From Planctomicrobium sp051465645 (GTDB taxonomy: Bacteria; Planctomycetota; Planctomycetia; Planctomycetales; Planctomycetaceae): 64,000 nucleotides of DNA. The stretch's first letter is position 1. Every line of letters begins with the position of its first letter. Location: assembly GCF_051465645.1 (NCBI RefSeq), contig NZ_CP195790.1:3968001-4032000 (forward strand). Reading direction: 5' to 3'. Made by a program: the position numbers and the translations under genes. Of this stretch, positions 42,498 to 51,811 are shown piece by piece. Under the pieces are notes generated by a model that was not told the origin of the DNA, ran no database searches, and worked only from the letters and a program-made list of their open reading frames with translations.

Positions 42498-42553
42498 AAC
42501 AATGCCACCCCGCCACTCAAAAACCTCTGCTTCAATCCGAGCACCCGGCCACT
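42498..42553. repeat. Cassette-boundary repeat, copy c
   Basis: AACAATGCCACC, CGCCACTCAAAA and GCACCCGGCCAC occur in the same order as in copies a and b. It lies 12 bases beyond the 3' end of the LRR gene and upstream of the orphan RHS start. Confidence 0.7.
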
Positions 42554-42564
42554 AGAACAGAACT

Positions 42565-43524
42565 CTACTCGCCGTTGTATATAGTAATCTTACAGTTTGG
42601 AATGAGGCGACGCAGTTCGTCAATCTCTTGGGGGCTTAGCGGAACGCCTGAGATTGCCAGTTCGCCAAGATCTGGAAGATTACTAAGTAATTTTATTCCA
42701 GAAAACGACATTTTTCCATTGCGAAATGCAATTGTCTTAAGTCCGCGATGGCCAACAAGAGCCTCAACACCACGATCTGTAACATTAGTGTCAAAAAGAA
42801 TAACAGTGGATAGAGTCCCCAAGGTTGGAATATGACGAATCGAATCGTCACCGAATGTTAATCCACTCACATGCAAGTACTCTACGACATTCAGGTCGCT
42901 TACAAGACTTATCCACTCGGGACTGGTCACATTGGGGAGTTCAGTTAACGTCACCCAGCGAAGCCCTCTAAGCTTCGATATCGCTGAAAAGCCATTGGCC
43001 GTTAGATTCCTCTCGTCGGATAATACCAAATCTTCTATTTCTCCTCCTTTTGTTAGGCTTCTGAATTGTCGGTCATTGATGCCGCTGGAGGTAAGATGAA
43101 GAATCTTAAGCGGCATATTTCCAATGCGCTCACACGAATTAAAATCAACCTCCGTGTTGCCCCGAATTCCGATTCCGTCAAGAGTTGAAAACGAAGAAAC
43201 CAAACGCTGAGATTCTAACGACGGAGAGATAAGCCAAATCTGTTCAACACTGCCAATCACGCCCCCAAGAAACCTGCCGACGGTTGTGTTTATTAAAAAT
43301 GAAGGGTGAATAGAAATGTTCACCTTCCTTAACCCTGACATCCTAGAATTAAATGTAACAATGTAGTCATCATGACCATCAAAGCAAGACTCTATCTTCT
43401 TATAAAATAGATAAGACTTGACTGACACCAAAGCGCCTAGAAAAACAAACAACAATCCAGTTAACAATGCCACCTTCGAAAAAGTTGACATTTTGGGTAG
43501 TAACATTCCCTTAAACGTGTTCAA
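42565..43524 (-). CDS. Membrane-anchored leucine-rich-repeat protein, candidate immunity
   Basis: The TTG at 43524 with AGGAAA upstream (or ATG at 43506) gives about 319 residues. One transmembrane helix (VALLTGLLFVFLGALVSV) is followed by short leucine-rich repeats such as LKILHLTSSGINDRQFRSL, LRGLRWVTLTELPNVTS and LGTLSTVILFDTNVTD. It sits directly after the giant RHS gene on the same strand. LRR proteins of this kind occur both as planctomycete surface proteins and as immunity partners. Base composition is more AT-rich than the RHS shell, suggesting separate origin. Confidence 0.7.
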   Translation of the reverse strand: MNTFKGMLLPKMSTFSKVALLTGLLFVFLGALVSVKSYLFYKKIESCFDGHDDYIVTFNSRMSGLRKVNISIHPSFLINTTVGRFLGGVIGSVEQIWLISPSLESQRLVSSFSTLDGIGIRGNTEVDFNSCERIGNMPLKILHLTSSGINDRQFRSLTKGGEIEDLVLSDERNLTANGFSAISKLRGLRWVTLTELPNVTSPEWISLVSDLNVVEYLHVSGLTFGDDSIRHIPTLGTLSTVILFDTNVTDRGVEALVGHRGLKTIAFRNGKMSFSGIKLLSNLPDLGELAISGVPLSPQEIDELRRLIPNCKITIYNGE

Positions 43525-43712
43525 GCTATTTCCTACTTGCTAACTGACATTTCGGATATTTCAACAGGATTATCTAAACACTGATGCACACAAACATCGA
43601 CTTTCAGACCAAACATGCCAAAAGACACATGGACTGCACCAGGCAATCGAAAGTAGGCCACGATATTCAAAAGAACACAAAACGTGAGCACAACTGAATA
43701 GTGAATCTGTAG

Positions 43713-46700
43713 TTATTCGCAATTACATTTGTATGAGTTTGGGTTCGGGTTTGCCCCAGTAGTGAAATTTGCTCGCCCTTCTAGGATTGTTGGACACGAC
43801 CGCGTGGCTGTCATGTACTCGTCATTATTTCGAAACACATAATGACGAACCAGTTCTAAGTTGATATCCATACTTTCCAGAATTACGGCAAGAGCATCTG
43901 GAAGGATGTCAGCAAGGCTCGCCTCTTGACCTATTCCTATGATAAGATTGGTAGTAAGCCGAGATGGCACCAGCCCGTATTGGATTCCGTCACGCCTGGA
44001 GACTGGTAACCCTTTTGGGGGAATCGGGAAACACCCGGGGGTGCAATTGTAACAAGAACGCACTGTTCTTTCATAAACGCAGTTTACATCTCTTACAAAT
44101 CCCGAAACATTAGCCCCAGTTCGATCGCTAGCGTACGTCTCTATAGACAGAATTATAATTCGCGTTAATCTCCACGTGCCAAAGTGCTCTGACTTTTTGA
44201 TGCAATTGCCTTTCCCATTAGCGGATTCTCCAATCGTTGGAACTGCTAGACATTGAGTTCCGGCTGGGTCGAGATCGTTTGGGCAAAAGTATGAAGCATA
44301 GGAGTTGGCGCCATCAGGAGTTCCTTTTTTATCGCGACTTGTAAAAACTCCAACCAAACTGTCTAGATACCTTGTTCTAAAGTAGTACAGTCTGCTTTCA
44401 CGATCCAGCTCTCGTCCCGTAAACAGTGTGACCCATTCAGTCGCATTTGTTCCCGAGGAATACGTCGCTCCCAGGAACTCGCAGGTTCCGAACGGCTGGT
44501 AGCAGAACCGCTGGGTGACGTCACCGCTGGTGTCGACCAGAACTACGGCGTTCCAGTTACCGTCCTGCAGGCAATAGCGGCGTTCGTCGAGGATGCCATT
44601 TCCATCGGTGTCCCGGTCCCGCAAGACAAGGCCATCGATGTACATCAGCCCCCAGACATTCTGCATGGACGCCGCGGTCGCTGCATCCACCCGTTCTTCG
44701 AGCACCTGATTGCTGCTGGAGAGGTAGATGTGCCGGGTCTGGTCCAGCACTCCGGAGGCATAGAGCTTTTTCAGGATGCGGCGATTGGTGACGTCATACA
44801 GGTATTCGGCAATAGTCTCAGCCGTGTCGTCGTCCAGTAGTTTGACCAACCGGTTCCAGGCATCCCAGGTCGCCGTGAAGCTGGTTTCCGGATCGGCGGA
44901 CTGCGGGATGGCCGTCATGTTCCCGGCGGGATCATAAGCAGGCTCCGCCCATGTCGGGCCGACCGCATTCGTGATGCTGGTGATCTCATTGACAGGGTTG
45001 GCGGTGCGGGCCTGTTCCAACGTCCAGCTTGCTCCCCCTTCCGCCTGCTTCATCCCGGTCCAGTTCTCGGTGGCGTCCAGGTTCCAGCACTGACCGTAGG
45101 TCGGACTGGAGATCGCGTCATGGCTGCCATTGAGCAGGCCGCGTTGCATCGTCTTCAGACGCTGCAGACCATCATAGGCATACAGTTCGTCAAAGCCCTT
45201 ACTCAGTGAACGTGCCACATCATCCTGCCGCCAGATCCGGTTGCTGGCGCGGTCATAGCCATACTTCAGTCGCACAGCATCACTGCTGGTGCCGGTGTTG
45301 TACCAGCGGCAGTCCTTGATCCGCCCGAATCGATCCAATCCCGCATAGATGTCCCCGGTGTCGGGATCATCCGTCCCGGTCAGGCTGGCGAGGGTCCATT
45401 GCAGATCCGGCTGAGGATTCCCCGCGACCACGAAGGAGCCTTGCCCCAGATACTCGTACTCCACCAGATGCGTGGTGTCATCATCGACAATCGCCGCAAT
45501 CCGGGAGGCGGAATCGTTGATTTCGTCCGCAGCCCCATAATCAAAGGCCAGCGTGCGGTCATTCGGATAGACCATCGCCGTCGGGCGGATGGTGTTTCCT
45601 GAACCATTCGCGAATGTGTACTCCACTTTGGGCGTGGTCGAGGTGTTCACCGCCCCTCCATGTGACTGGTATTCTGTCACCAGCTGCTGGAAATCATTGT
45701 ACGACTTCTGCACCTGATTCAAAATAGATCCTGTCCCGACCGTGGCGTTATCGTAACTGGTCGACTGAAACACCTGACCCCGCACGTCATACGACATCGC
45801 CAGTCGACGCACGGCCCCATCGACCCCGGTCCCCAGCGTCGTTACGCGGTCCTGAACCAGTCGGCCCAGCTTGTCGTAGTCGTAGGTGTGAACACAGCCC
45901 CGTTGATCGGTGAGGGTCGTCCGTTGCCGCTGACGGTTATAGCTGTAGAGCACAACATCACTGCCGGAGGTGGAATCCGGATAGGTGATCGACCGCAACA
46001 GCAGACTGGAAGCCACGCCGGAATTGGCAAGCGTTGTCCCGTAGGTATAGGTCGTCGTCTGGTTGCCAGTGCGGGAATTGACCGCCGTCATCGTGGCCTG
46101 CTGGCCATCAGCGGTATAGGTGTACTGCGTCGTTCGATTGGTGTCGTCGGACTGTGCACAGCCACTCCCACTGCTGGAAGAGGAGGAACCTCCCGATTGG
46201 TAGTTCTCGACCGTCGATGTTTGACGCCCCGCATCGTCGTAAGACATGCGGGTGATCATTCCAGAAGAATCTGTGGTCTCGAAGACGTCACCGGCATCAC
46301 TGTAGGTCTGAGAATTAACCAGAATGGTGTCGGAACGTGTTGGGATCGTGCTGGAACGGGTCAGAGCGACTCCCCCGTTCGTTCCATAAGTGGCAGAGGC
46401 TTGGGCGCGTCCGAGGGCATCCGGGTAGTTGGCCGCATAAACCACCCGCGCCTTGGGAGCAGTGGACGGATCACCGAGAGCTCCCAACTGCGTGTCGGGC
46501 GCCGTGTGATACCGTTGTCGGGCGATCGTCTCGACCACATTGCTGGCGGCATCGTAGATCGTCTCGGACTGCTCCAGAATGACATCATCGTCAACACTGG
46601 CGGGATTGTTGGTTTCGCCAGTCGGAGTGTAGCCGGAAGACGAGACAACTGATCGCCCAAGGCTGTCGTAGGTGGTTTTCGTAAACAGTTTCGATCCGGC

Positions 46701-49700
46701 TGGGAGCGATTGAATGGAGTTTCCAGCGGCGTCGTACCAGGTATTGCCGGTCAGCGCATTTCCGACTGCTCCCGTCGATGGATTCACTCCATGACGAATC
46801 GTGCGATACTGTCGTCCCCGGTCATCAAAGAGTGTTTCACTGCGGGCGATCAGAGTGCCATTTTCCGTCGTGTCGTACCGTTCAACTTTGATCTGCTGAT
46901 CGAGGTTGTCGTAGTAATTCTTCTGGAAGTAATCGATTTCCCCGTCGGTCGTAATCGGGCGACTGCGGAAGTCATAGGTCATCGACGTGACCCGGGTGTC
47001 GGCAGCAGCGGCGTATTGCGTCTGCTGTGTCAGGTTCCCATCGTCACCGTCATTCCCGTTGTCATAAACGTTGGCCGTAACCAAGACCATATTGTTGTCG
47101 GGATCAACGCCGCCACCGGTCGGATCGCTTTCCGTGGCCCCTTCATCATTGGTGCCAAGATAGGTTGAGACGACAAGACTTCGGGCGTCGAAGACGACAT
47201 CAGTGATTGTACCCCCCGGCGTGACGGTGCGGTTCCGCCGCTGCATCGAGTCGTACCCGTAGTTCGACTGGTTGTAGTGAGTCCCTTCGGTCCCGTCTCC
47301 CGATGACGGAATGTTGAAATACACCCGTTCGGAAGCCACGAGGCAGCACTGCGTGTACTGTGTCGTCTGCAGACGGACATAACTCGATTGAGGAAATGCC
47401 GCCGCCCCGGAACCGGCATCGTCAATAATCTCCGCCAGTGTACCATTCGTCTGCGCGGAAACCGCCGAGATGCTGGCCAGAATCTTGCCGCCGTCATCCA
47501 TTTGCTGAATCGAGACCGGATTGATCAGCGTGAACGAGGAGGTCGCCGGAACAAAATATCCCTGCCCGGAATAAGTGACATGATTGCCATCATCGTACAC
47601 GGTCCAACTGGCCTGCCGGATGGTGGTCGCAGTGCCATTGAGGTCGATCTGATGCGTGGGCCCCAAGGACTGAATCGTCCGTCCTTGATCATCGACAAGA
47701 TTGTCCGAGACCAGATTCAGACCGCCCCCTGCCGGAGTGGTCCACCCGGAAGGAACTCCCGTGGCGGTTGAGGTCTGGACGTCCTGGGTCTGTTGAACGA
47801 CACCTCCGGTTCCCAGTGAATAGACGGTGTTTGAAATGAACCCGCGTTCATCCATCGACCAGGTGAGCCGACCCAGTTCGTCGTAATACTCTTTACGGGT
47901 CGCTGCAACACCGGTTCCATTCTGGCCAGTCGAGACCACTGGCAGCGTGGTCGTCTGCTGCTGGATCTGCGTCGTCCCGGAATAGAATGTGTAGTCATAC
48001 GTCGTCACCTGCCCGCCCGTCCCGTCGGTATTACGATAGACGATTTGTTTCGAGACGGGATAAACAGTCGTGCCACCCGCTGTGTGAGAGGTGTATTCAT
48101 AGGCCGTCAGCAGAACTTCGGCGCCAGCGGCTCCCTGCTTGATCTTGTTGGCTGAGACATACCCAGCTGCTGCTCCTGATCCGGTCGTCGAGTAATACGT
48201 GGTGACGTCGATCAATCCCGCCGAACTGCGGAGCGATATGTCCAGATCGGGAGAGGAATCGTTGTACCCCAGGACTGCCGAGGGATGGGCATGCCAGAGG
48301 GGATAGCTGTTCTCATCGTAATGGTAGGCATCGATCCAGCTGTCGGAGCCGGAAACGAGTTCTTCAATCAGCGCTTGTCCCAGCGAGTTGGTATAGACCG
48401 TCTTTTGACTGCCGTCCGGGCGACCTTCGACAGTCTTCATGGCCCAATCGTTGATGCCACCGCTCGTTGTTGCGGGAGTAAACGCGAGTGTAAATGTCTG
48501 AGCGCCCCCGTCGGTCCGTTCGAGGGTCACACGACGCAGCCCGTCAAACTCATAGTAGTTGTCAGCATACGTCGCCACGATGACATCTGCGGCCGTGAGG
48601 GGATTGACACTGTCCGCGATCATGCGCTGGTAAGTCGCCGGATTGATGACGAACTTCAATCCATGTGGAAACCCATTGGCCTGACCGGGAATGTAGTAGC
48701 GGTAGACAGTGGACCGGCTGTCGGACCAGCCAAGGGACGAGGGGGTCTGAATCGTGACTTGTTGCAGGTCACCCGCATTCCCATATGTGTTCGTGCCATC
48801 CCAGTAACTGTAAACGGCCCGTTTGACGTCTTCCCATCCCCCGGTTCCCAGTTGTCGGCGGAGAATCAGGGTTTCGACTTGATTGTTTTCCGTATAGGAA
48901 TAGACAAACGCTTCCGTCAGCGGCTGACCACCGACAGTACCGGTTCGATGGATCTCTTCGATGAAACCATCATCCGTGTAGGACTCAACGGAGGTGACAA
49001 ACCCACCCGGTTCGATCTGTTGTGCAAACTCTCCGCCGGGCGAGGTCGTCTGATCAAAGTCATGAAAGACCTGTTGAGTTCCGCCCGGAGAAGTGAGTAC
49101 GAACTGCTGGTTGATCGCATCGTGAACCAGTGTGGACAGAGAACCATGGCGTCCGACATAACTTCCACTGACCAGGTCGAACCAAAGCGAAGCCGTTGTT
49201 CCGCGGACGAGAGCAATCGATCCGTCTGATCTCTCGATCAGGAACGGCCAATTCGAGACCACCCAGTTGGTGCCCTGGCCCATTTCCGCGTTAGAGAGAA
49301 CCAGCTGATTCGAATACGTCCGCCGATGTGACCAGGCCGCTCCGAATCCACTGGAGGAGATGTCCGTGGCAGACAGGACAATATTGCCGTTGACATAGTT
49401 AACCGGGTTATTGGATGTTGCTTTATTGCCATCGCAGTTGCAATTCTGTTGACCTCCCGCTCCCTGAGCGTCGTTGCAACTCTGATTTTCTGAGTTTGAT
49501 TCACAACCCGCCGCCCGTGATGACGAGCTGGAAGAGCCGCCTCCACCTCCACTTGAACTTGTGGAACTCGTACTGCCCCCGCCGGACGTGGAGCTGCAAC
49601 TGCTTGAGGAGGATTGCTCGGGACCAGTGGAGGTTGAACAGGAGGAACTGCTCGAAGATGAACCGTCTCCTCCGCCGGAAGTGGAACTGGAACTGCTACT

Positions 49701-50876
49701 GGAGGACGTCGAGCTGACACCGCCACCGCCGCTACTGGAAGAGGAGGAACTGGGAGGGGGCGGGCTCGGCGAAGGACTGGGGTCGATCAGAAACTCTTGA
49801 CTGAATCGAGCTGGAATCAGCGGTTTCTGATGACCTTCATGGCCCAAGCCTGTATTTCTCAGTGGCGGGGTGACACGACTCTGCGGGGGCGCCGCCGCCA
49901 GTTGACCGGACACCAAAAGGGGCCAGTCGAGGCCAAAGTATTGAGCAAACCAGAACTCGTCCCATTGTCGATGGCCCAGGAGATAGGCCCGTTCCTCTTC
50001 AACGCTGGCTCGCTCCTGCTCGAACAAGACCCAGCCTCGCGCCCAGACTCCTTCCGGGACCTTCGGAGAGCTTTGCGAGAACCGTTCCCGAGCCATCTCC
50101 GTCCAGGCAATCCAGATACTTTCCGTCAGATTCTTCCGCGCCATTCTCAACTGATTCGCCAGCACTTGCGGCAAGAAGACCTGATAGGTGGAGAACTCAG
50201 ACTGAAATCGATGTCCAATGGCAACTATGGGATCCAACAGCACGGGCGCGCCAGCTAACCAACACTTCAACCCCAGATCGAGGTCTTCCACACCCCAGCC
50301 GCGCATGCCGGGATCCTGCCCCCAGACCTTGTCATAGAGTCGCCGGCTGAGAGCAAATGCGCAGCCGATCAGGGCGGGAGATTCATAGAGTTGTGGACCG
50401 AATTGCCGGGAAGGTTTCAAGTCCTCCAGAGCGACCCATTTTGAGGCAAAGGTTTTCAGATCGAGAGTATAGCCATAACCCACTTGAGATCGGCTGTTCT
50501 CCCACCGGGCAACATCCAGCGCAGGAACACGCGGAACCAGAACGGCCTGCCCATCGAGTTCTTCCACCCGCTCGACGAGTCGCCGCACCGCTCCCCGCTC
50601 GGGCTTGGTGTGACTATCCAAAAAGACGAGCGTGTCTCCCCGCGACTCGCGGGCGCCATAATCCTTCGCTGGGCCGGGGCCTCGCCGTTCAGGAAACGAC
50701 AGGGTTTTCAACCGGGGATACTTCCGGGTCGCTGCAGGAAGAGGGTGATCTTTCGAGCCATCGTCCACGACGATGACCTCCATCTCGAGTCCTTGAGTCG
50801 TCTCAAAGAGCGACTCCAGCGTCCGCATCAGATTGTCACGTTCATTGTGAACAGCAATGATTACAGAGACTCGCAT
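43713..50876 (-). CDS. Giant GT2-RHS fusion protein with polymorphic toxin tip
   Basis: The 2387-residue protein starts with a GT2-type glycosyltransferase domain (MRVSVIIAVHNERDNLMRTL, then VVDDGSKDH, then DSHTKPE and GWGVEDLDLGLKCW; residues ~1-330). A ~110-residue linker of Ser, Gly, Pro, Thr and Cys follows. Then comes the YD-repeat shell (about 490-2200), opening with NPVNYVNGNIVLSATDI and closing with LYYFRTRYLDSLVGVFTSRD and LDPAGT. The final ~180 residues are a Cys-rich tip of unknown fold. No signal peptide is seen. RHS shells encapsulate a C-terminal toxin. The attached glycosyltransferase is unusual and may glycosylate the linker or the shell. The LRR gene follows. Confidence 0.88.
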   Translation of the reverse strand: MRVSVIIAVHNERDNLMRTLESLFETTQGLEMEVIVVDDGSKDHPLPAATRKYPRLKTLSFPERRGPGPAKDYGARESRGDTLVFLDSHTKPERGAVRRLVERVEELDGQAVLVPRVPALDVARWENSRSQVGYGYTLDLKTFASKWVALEDLKPSRQFGPQLYESPALIGCAFALSRRLYDKVWGQDPGMRGWGVEDLDLGLKCWLAGAPVLLDPIVAIGHRFQSEFSTYQVFLPQVLANQLRMARKNLTESIWIAWTEMARERFSQSSPKVPEGVWARGWVLFEQERASVEEERAYLLGHRQWDEFWFAQYFGLDWPLLVSGQLAAAPPQSRVTPPLRNTGLGHEGHQKPLIPARFSQEFLIDPSPSPSPPPPSSSSSSSGGGGVSSTSSSSSSSSTSGGGDGSSSSSSSCSTSTGPEQSSSSSCSSTSGGGSTSSTSSSGGGGGSSSSSSRAAGCESNSENQSCNDAQGAGGQQNCNCDGNKATSNNPVNYVNGNIVLSATDISSSGFGAAWSHRRTYSNQLVLSNAEMGQGTNWVVSNWPFLIERSDGSIALVRGTTASLWFDLVSGSYVGRHGSLSTLVHDAINQQFVLTSPGGTQQVFHDFDQTTSPGGEFAQQIEPGGFVTSVESYTDDGFIEEIHRTGTVGGQPLTEAFVYSYTENNQVETLILRRQLGTGGWEDVKRAVYSYWDGTNTYGNAGDLQQVTIQTPSSLGWSDSRSTVYRYYIPGQANGFPHGLKFVINPATYQRMIADSVNPLTAADVIVATYADNYYEFDGLRRVTLERTDGGAQTFTLAFTPATTSGGINDWAMKTVEGRPDGSQKTVYTNSLGQALIEELVSGSDSWIDAYHYDENSYPLWHAHPSAVLGYNDSSPDLDISLRSSAGLIDVTTYYSTTGSGAAAGYVSANKIKQGAAGAEVLLTAYEYTSHTAGGTTVYPVSKQIVYRNTDGTGGQVTTYDYTFYSGTTQIQQQTTTLPVVSTGQNGTGVAATRKEYYDELGRLTWSMDERGFISNTVYSLGTGGVVQQTQDVQTSTATGVPSGWTTPAGGGLNLVSDNLVDDQGRTIQSLGPTHQIDLNGTATTIRQASWTVYDDGNHVTYSGQGYFVPATSSFTLINPVSIQQMDDGGKILASISAVSAQTNGTLAEIIDDAGSGAAAFPQSSYVRLQTTQYTQCCLVASERVYFNIPSSGDGTEGTHYNQSNYGYDSMQRRNRTVTPGGTITDVVFDARSLVVSTYLGTNDEGATESDPTGGGVDPDNNMVLVTANVYDNGNDGDDGNLTQQTQYAAAADTRVTSMTYDFRSRPITTDGEIDYFQKNYYDNLDQQIKVERYDTTENGTLIARSETLFDDRGRQYRTIRHGVNPSTGAVGNALTGNTWYDAAGNSIQSLPAGSKLFTKTTYDSLGRSVVSSSGYTPTGETNNPASVDDDVILEQSETIYDAASNVVETIARQRYHTAPDTQLGALGDPSTAPKARVVYAANYPDALGRAQASATYGTNGGVALTRSSTIPTRSDTILVNSQTYSDAGDVFETTDSSGMITRMSYDDAGRQTSTVENYQSGGSSSSSSGSGCAQSDDTNRTTQYTYTADGQQATMTAVNSRTGNQTTTYTYGTTLANSGVASSLLLRSITYPDSTSGSDVVLYSYNRQRQRTTLTDQRGCVHTYDYDKLGRLVQDRVTTLGTGVDGAVRRLAMSYDVRGQVFQSTSYDNATVGTGSILNQVQKSYNDFQQLVTEYQSHGGAVNTSTTPKVEYTFANGSGNTIRPTAMVYPNDRTLAFDYGAADEINDSASRIAAIVDDDTTHLVEYEYLGQGSFVVAGNPQPDLQWTLASLTGTDDPDTGDIYAGLDRFGRIKDCRWYNTGTSSDAVRLKYGYDRASNRIWRQDDVARSLSKGFDELYAYDGLQRLKTMQRGLLNGSHDAISSPTYGQCWNLDATENWTGMKQAEGGASWTLEQARTANPVNEITSITNAVGPTWAEPAYDPAGNMTAIPQSADPETSFTATWDAWNRLVKLLDDDTAETIAEYLYDVTNRRILKKLYASGVLDQTRHIYLSSSNQVLEERVDAATAASMQNVWGLMYIDGLVLRDRDTDGNGILDERRYCLQDGNWNAVVLVDTSGDVTQRFCYQPFGTCEFLGATYSSGTNATEWVTLFTGRELDRESRLYYFRTRYLDSLVGVFTSRDKKGTPDGANSYASYFCPNDLDPAGTQCLAVPTIGESANGKGNCIKKSEHFGTWRLTRIIILSIETYASDRTGANVSGFVRDVNCVYERTVRSCYNCTPGCFPIPPKGLPVSRRDGIQYGLVPSRLTTNLIIGIGQEASLADILPDALAVILESMDINLELVRHYVFRNNDEYMTATRSCPTILEGRANFTTGANPNPNSYKCNCE
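44482..45488 (-). repeat. About 1-kb direct repeat, copy 2
   Basis: This is the donor-side copy within the giant RHS gene, matching 41363-42369. It encodes the shell segment just before the conserved core end, the region where toxin tips are normally exchanged. Confidence 0.9.
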
Positions 50877-51811
50877 GTCGCCCAGATCCCTTCTCAGCTC
50901 TACACTTGCAGTTAAGACTGTACTGACGTTCGATACAGTCGCGGTTCAAGCCAGATAGACAGCAACAAAATGAGCATCGCCATACATACTGTTAGATGCA
51001 TGCACAAGCTAAATCGATGGATAAGAATCGAGCTGCAGTAGCAATTAAAGAAATGCCTGCTCGCTCACTCTTTAGTAGAAAACACCGGGAACCAAGGTCC
51101 AATTAGGCCCCACAACGGCGATGAGATTCTCTGGTGATGTAATCAGCGTCAGAACGTCACGTTGCCTTCGCATCACTGGGCTTTCTACCAGAGGCTCGAA
51201 GAGAAGAGACAATAATGCGGAGGCCAGCCTACAACTTGATTTCGAATTTTCCAAGAGCAAAAAGCACGATTATGCTAACAAGCCGATATTTCATTGACGA
51301 TGTGTTTTTGCATCATGATCAGGGGATTGTAATTAATATTTACTAATAACCGTAAAAGTAGTGAGAGGATGCCATCCTGTTTATTCCCCGCAAAGCGGCA
51401 GTCATCATTCTGAATCGGATCTCGAGCGACCGCTGCAGCAATATGATCCACTGCTTTTAGGGGCACTGCATCATCGTAATGCAGCTTGACAATCGACAAC
51501 GATACGCTGATGACACAGCTCTTTTCACACTACTCATATCCCCTGTTGCACCTAGAACTCCTTGACACTCAAGCTCAGCTGTTCTTCTGGAGTGAACATG
51601 GAGCCATTCTCCTCAGGACAGGAAACGGATTCAGCTCCGTGGTCAATGGGGACGCTCCGAACAGGCCGCAGCTGATCGAGCGAATCCGTGGCGAAAATCC
51701 CGTGGGCATCACTGCCTGGAGACTCAGCGTCTCCAGGCGAAAGGAGGTGGCTCAACAGGGGCATGAATCGGGGAAAGCGGCGCCATTCTTCTGGCGTGAT
51801 TCTGCACTTTG
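50877..51811. other. Gene-poor stretch (935 bases)
   Basis: It is AT-rich in its first 600 bases. Short frames occur on both strands but have no good start signals or family features. A 70-codon minus frame (51552-51764) after the next glycosyltransferase gene could be a small gene, but nothing supports it. Confidence 0.4.

Noticed and set aside
48285..49229. 314-codon plus-strand frame
   Set aside because: It lies wholly antisense to the GT2-RHS gene and has no family features; long antisense frames are expected in GC-rich repetitive coding DNA.
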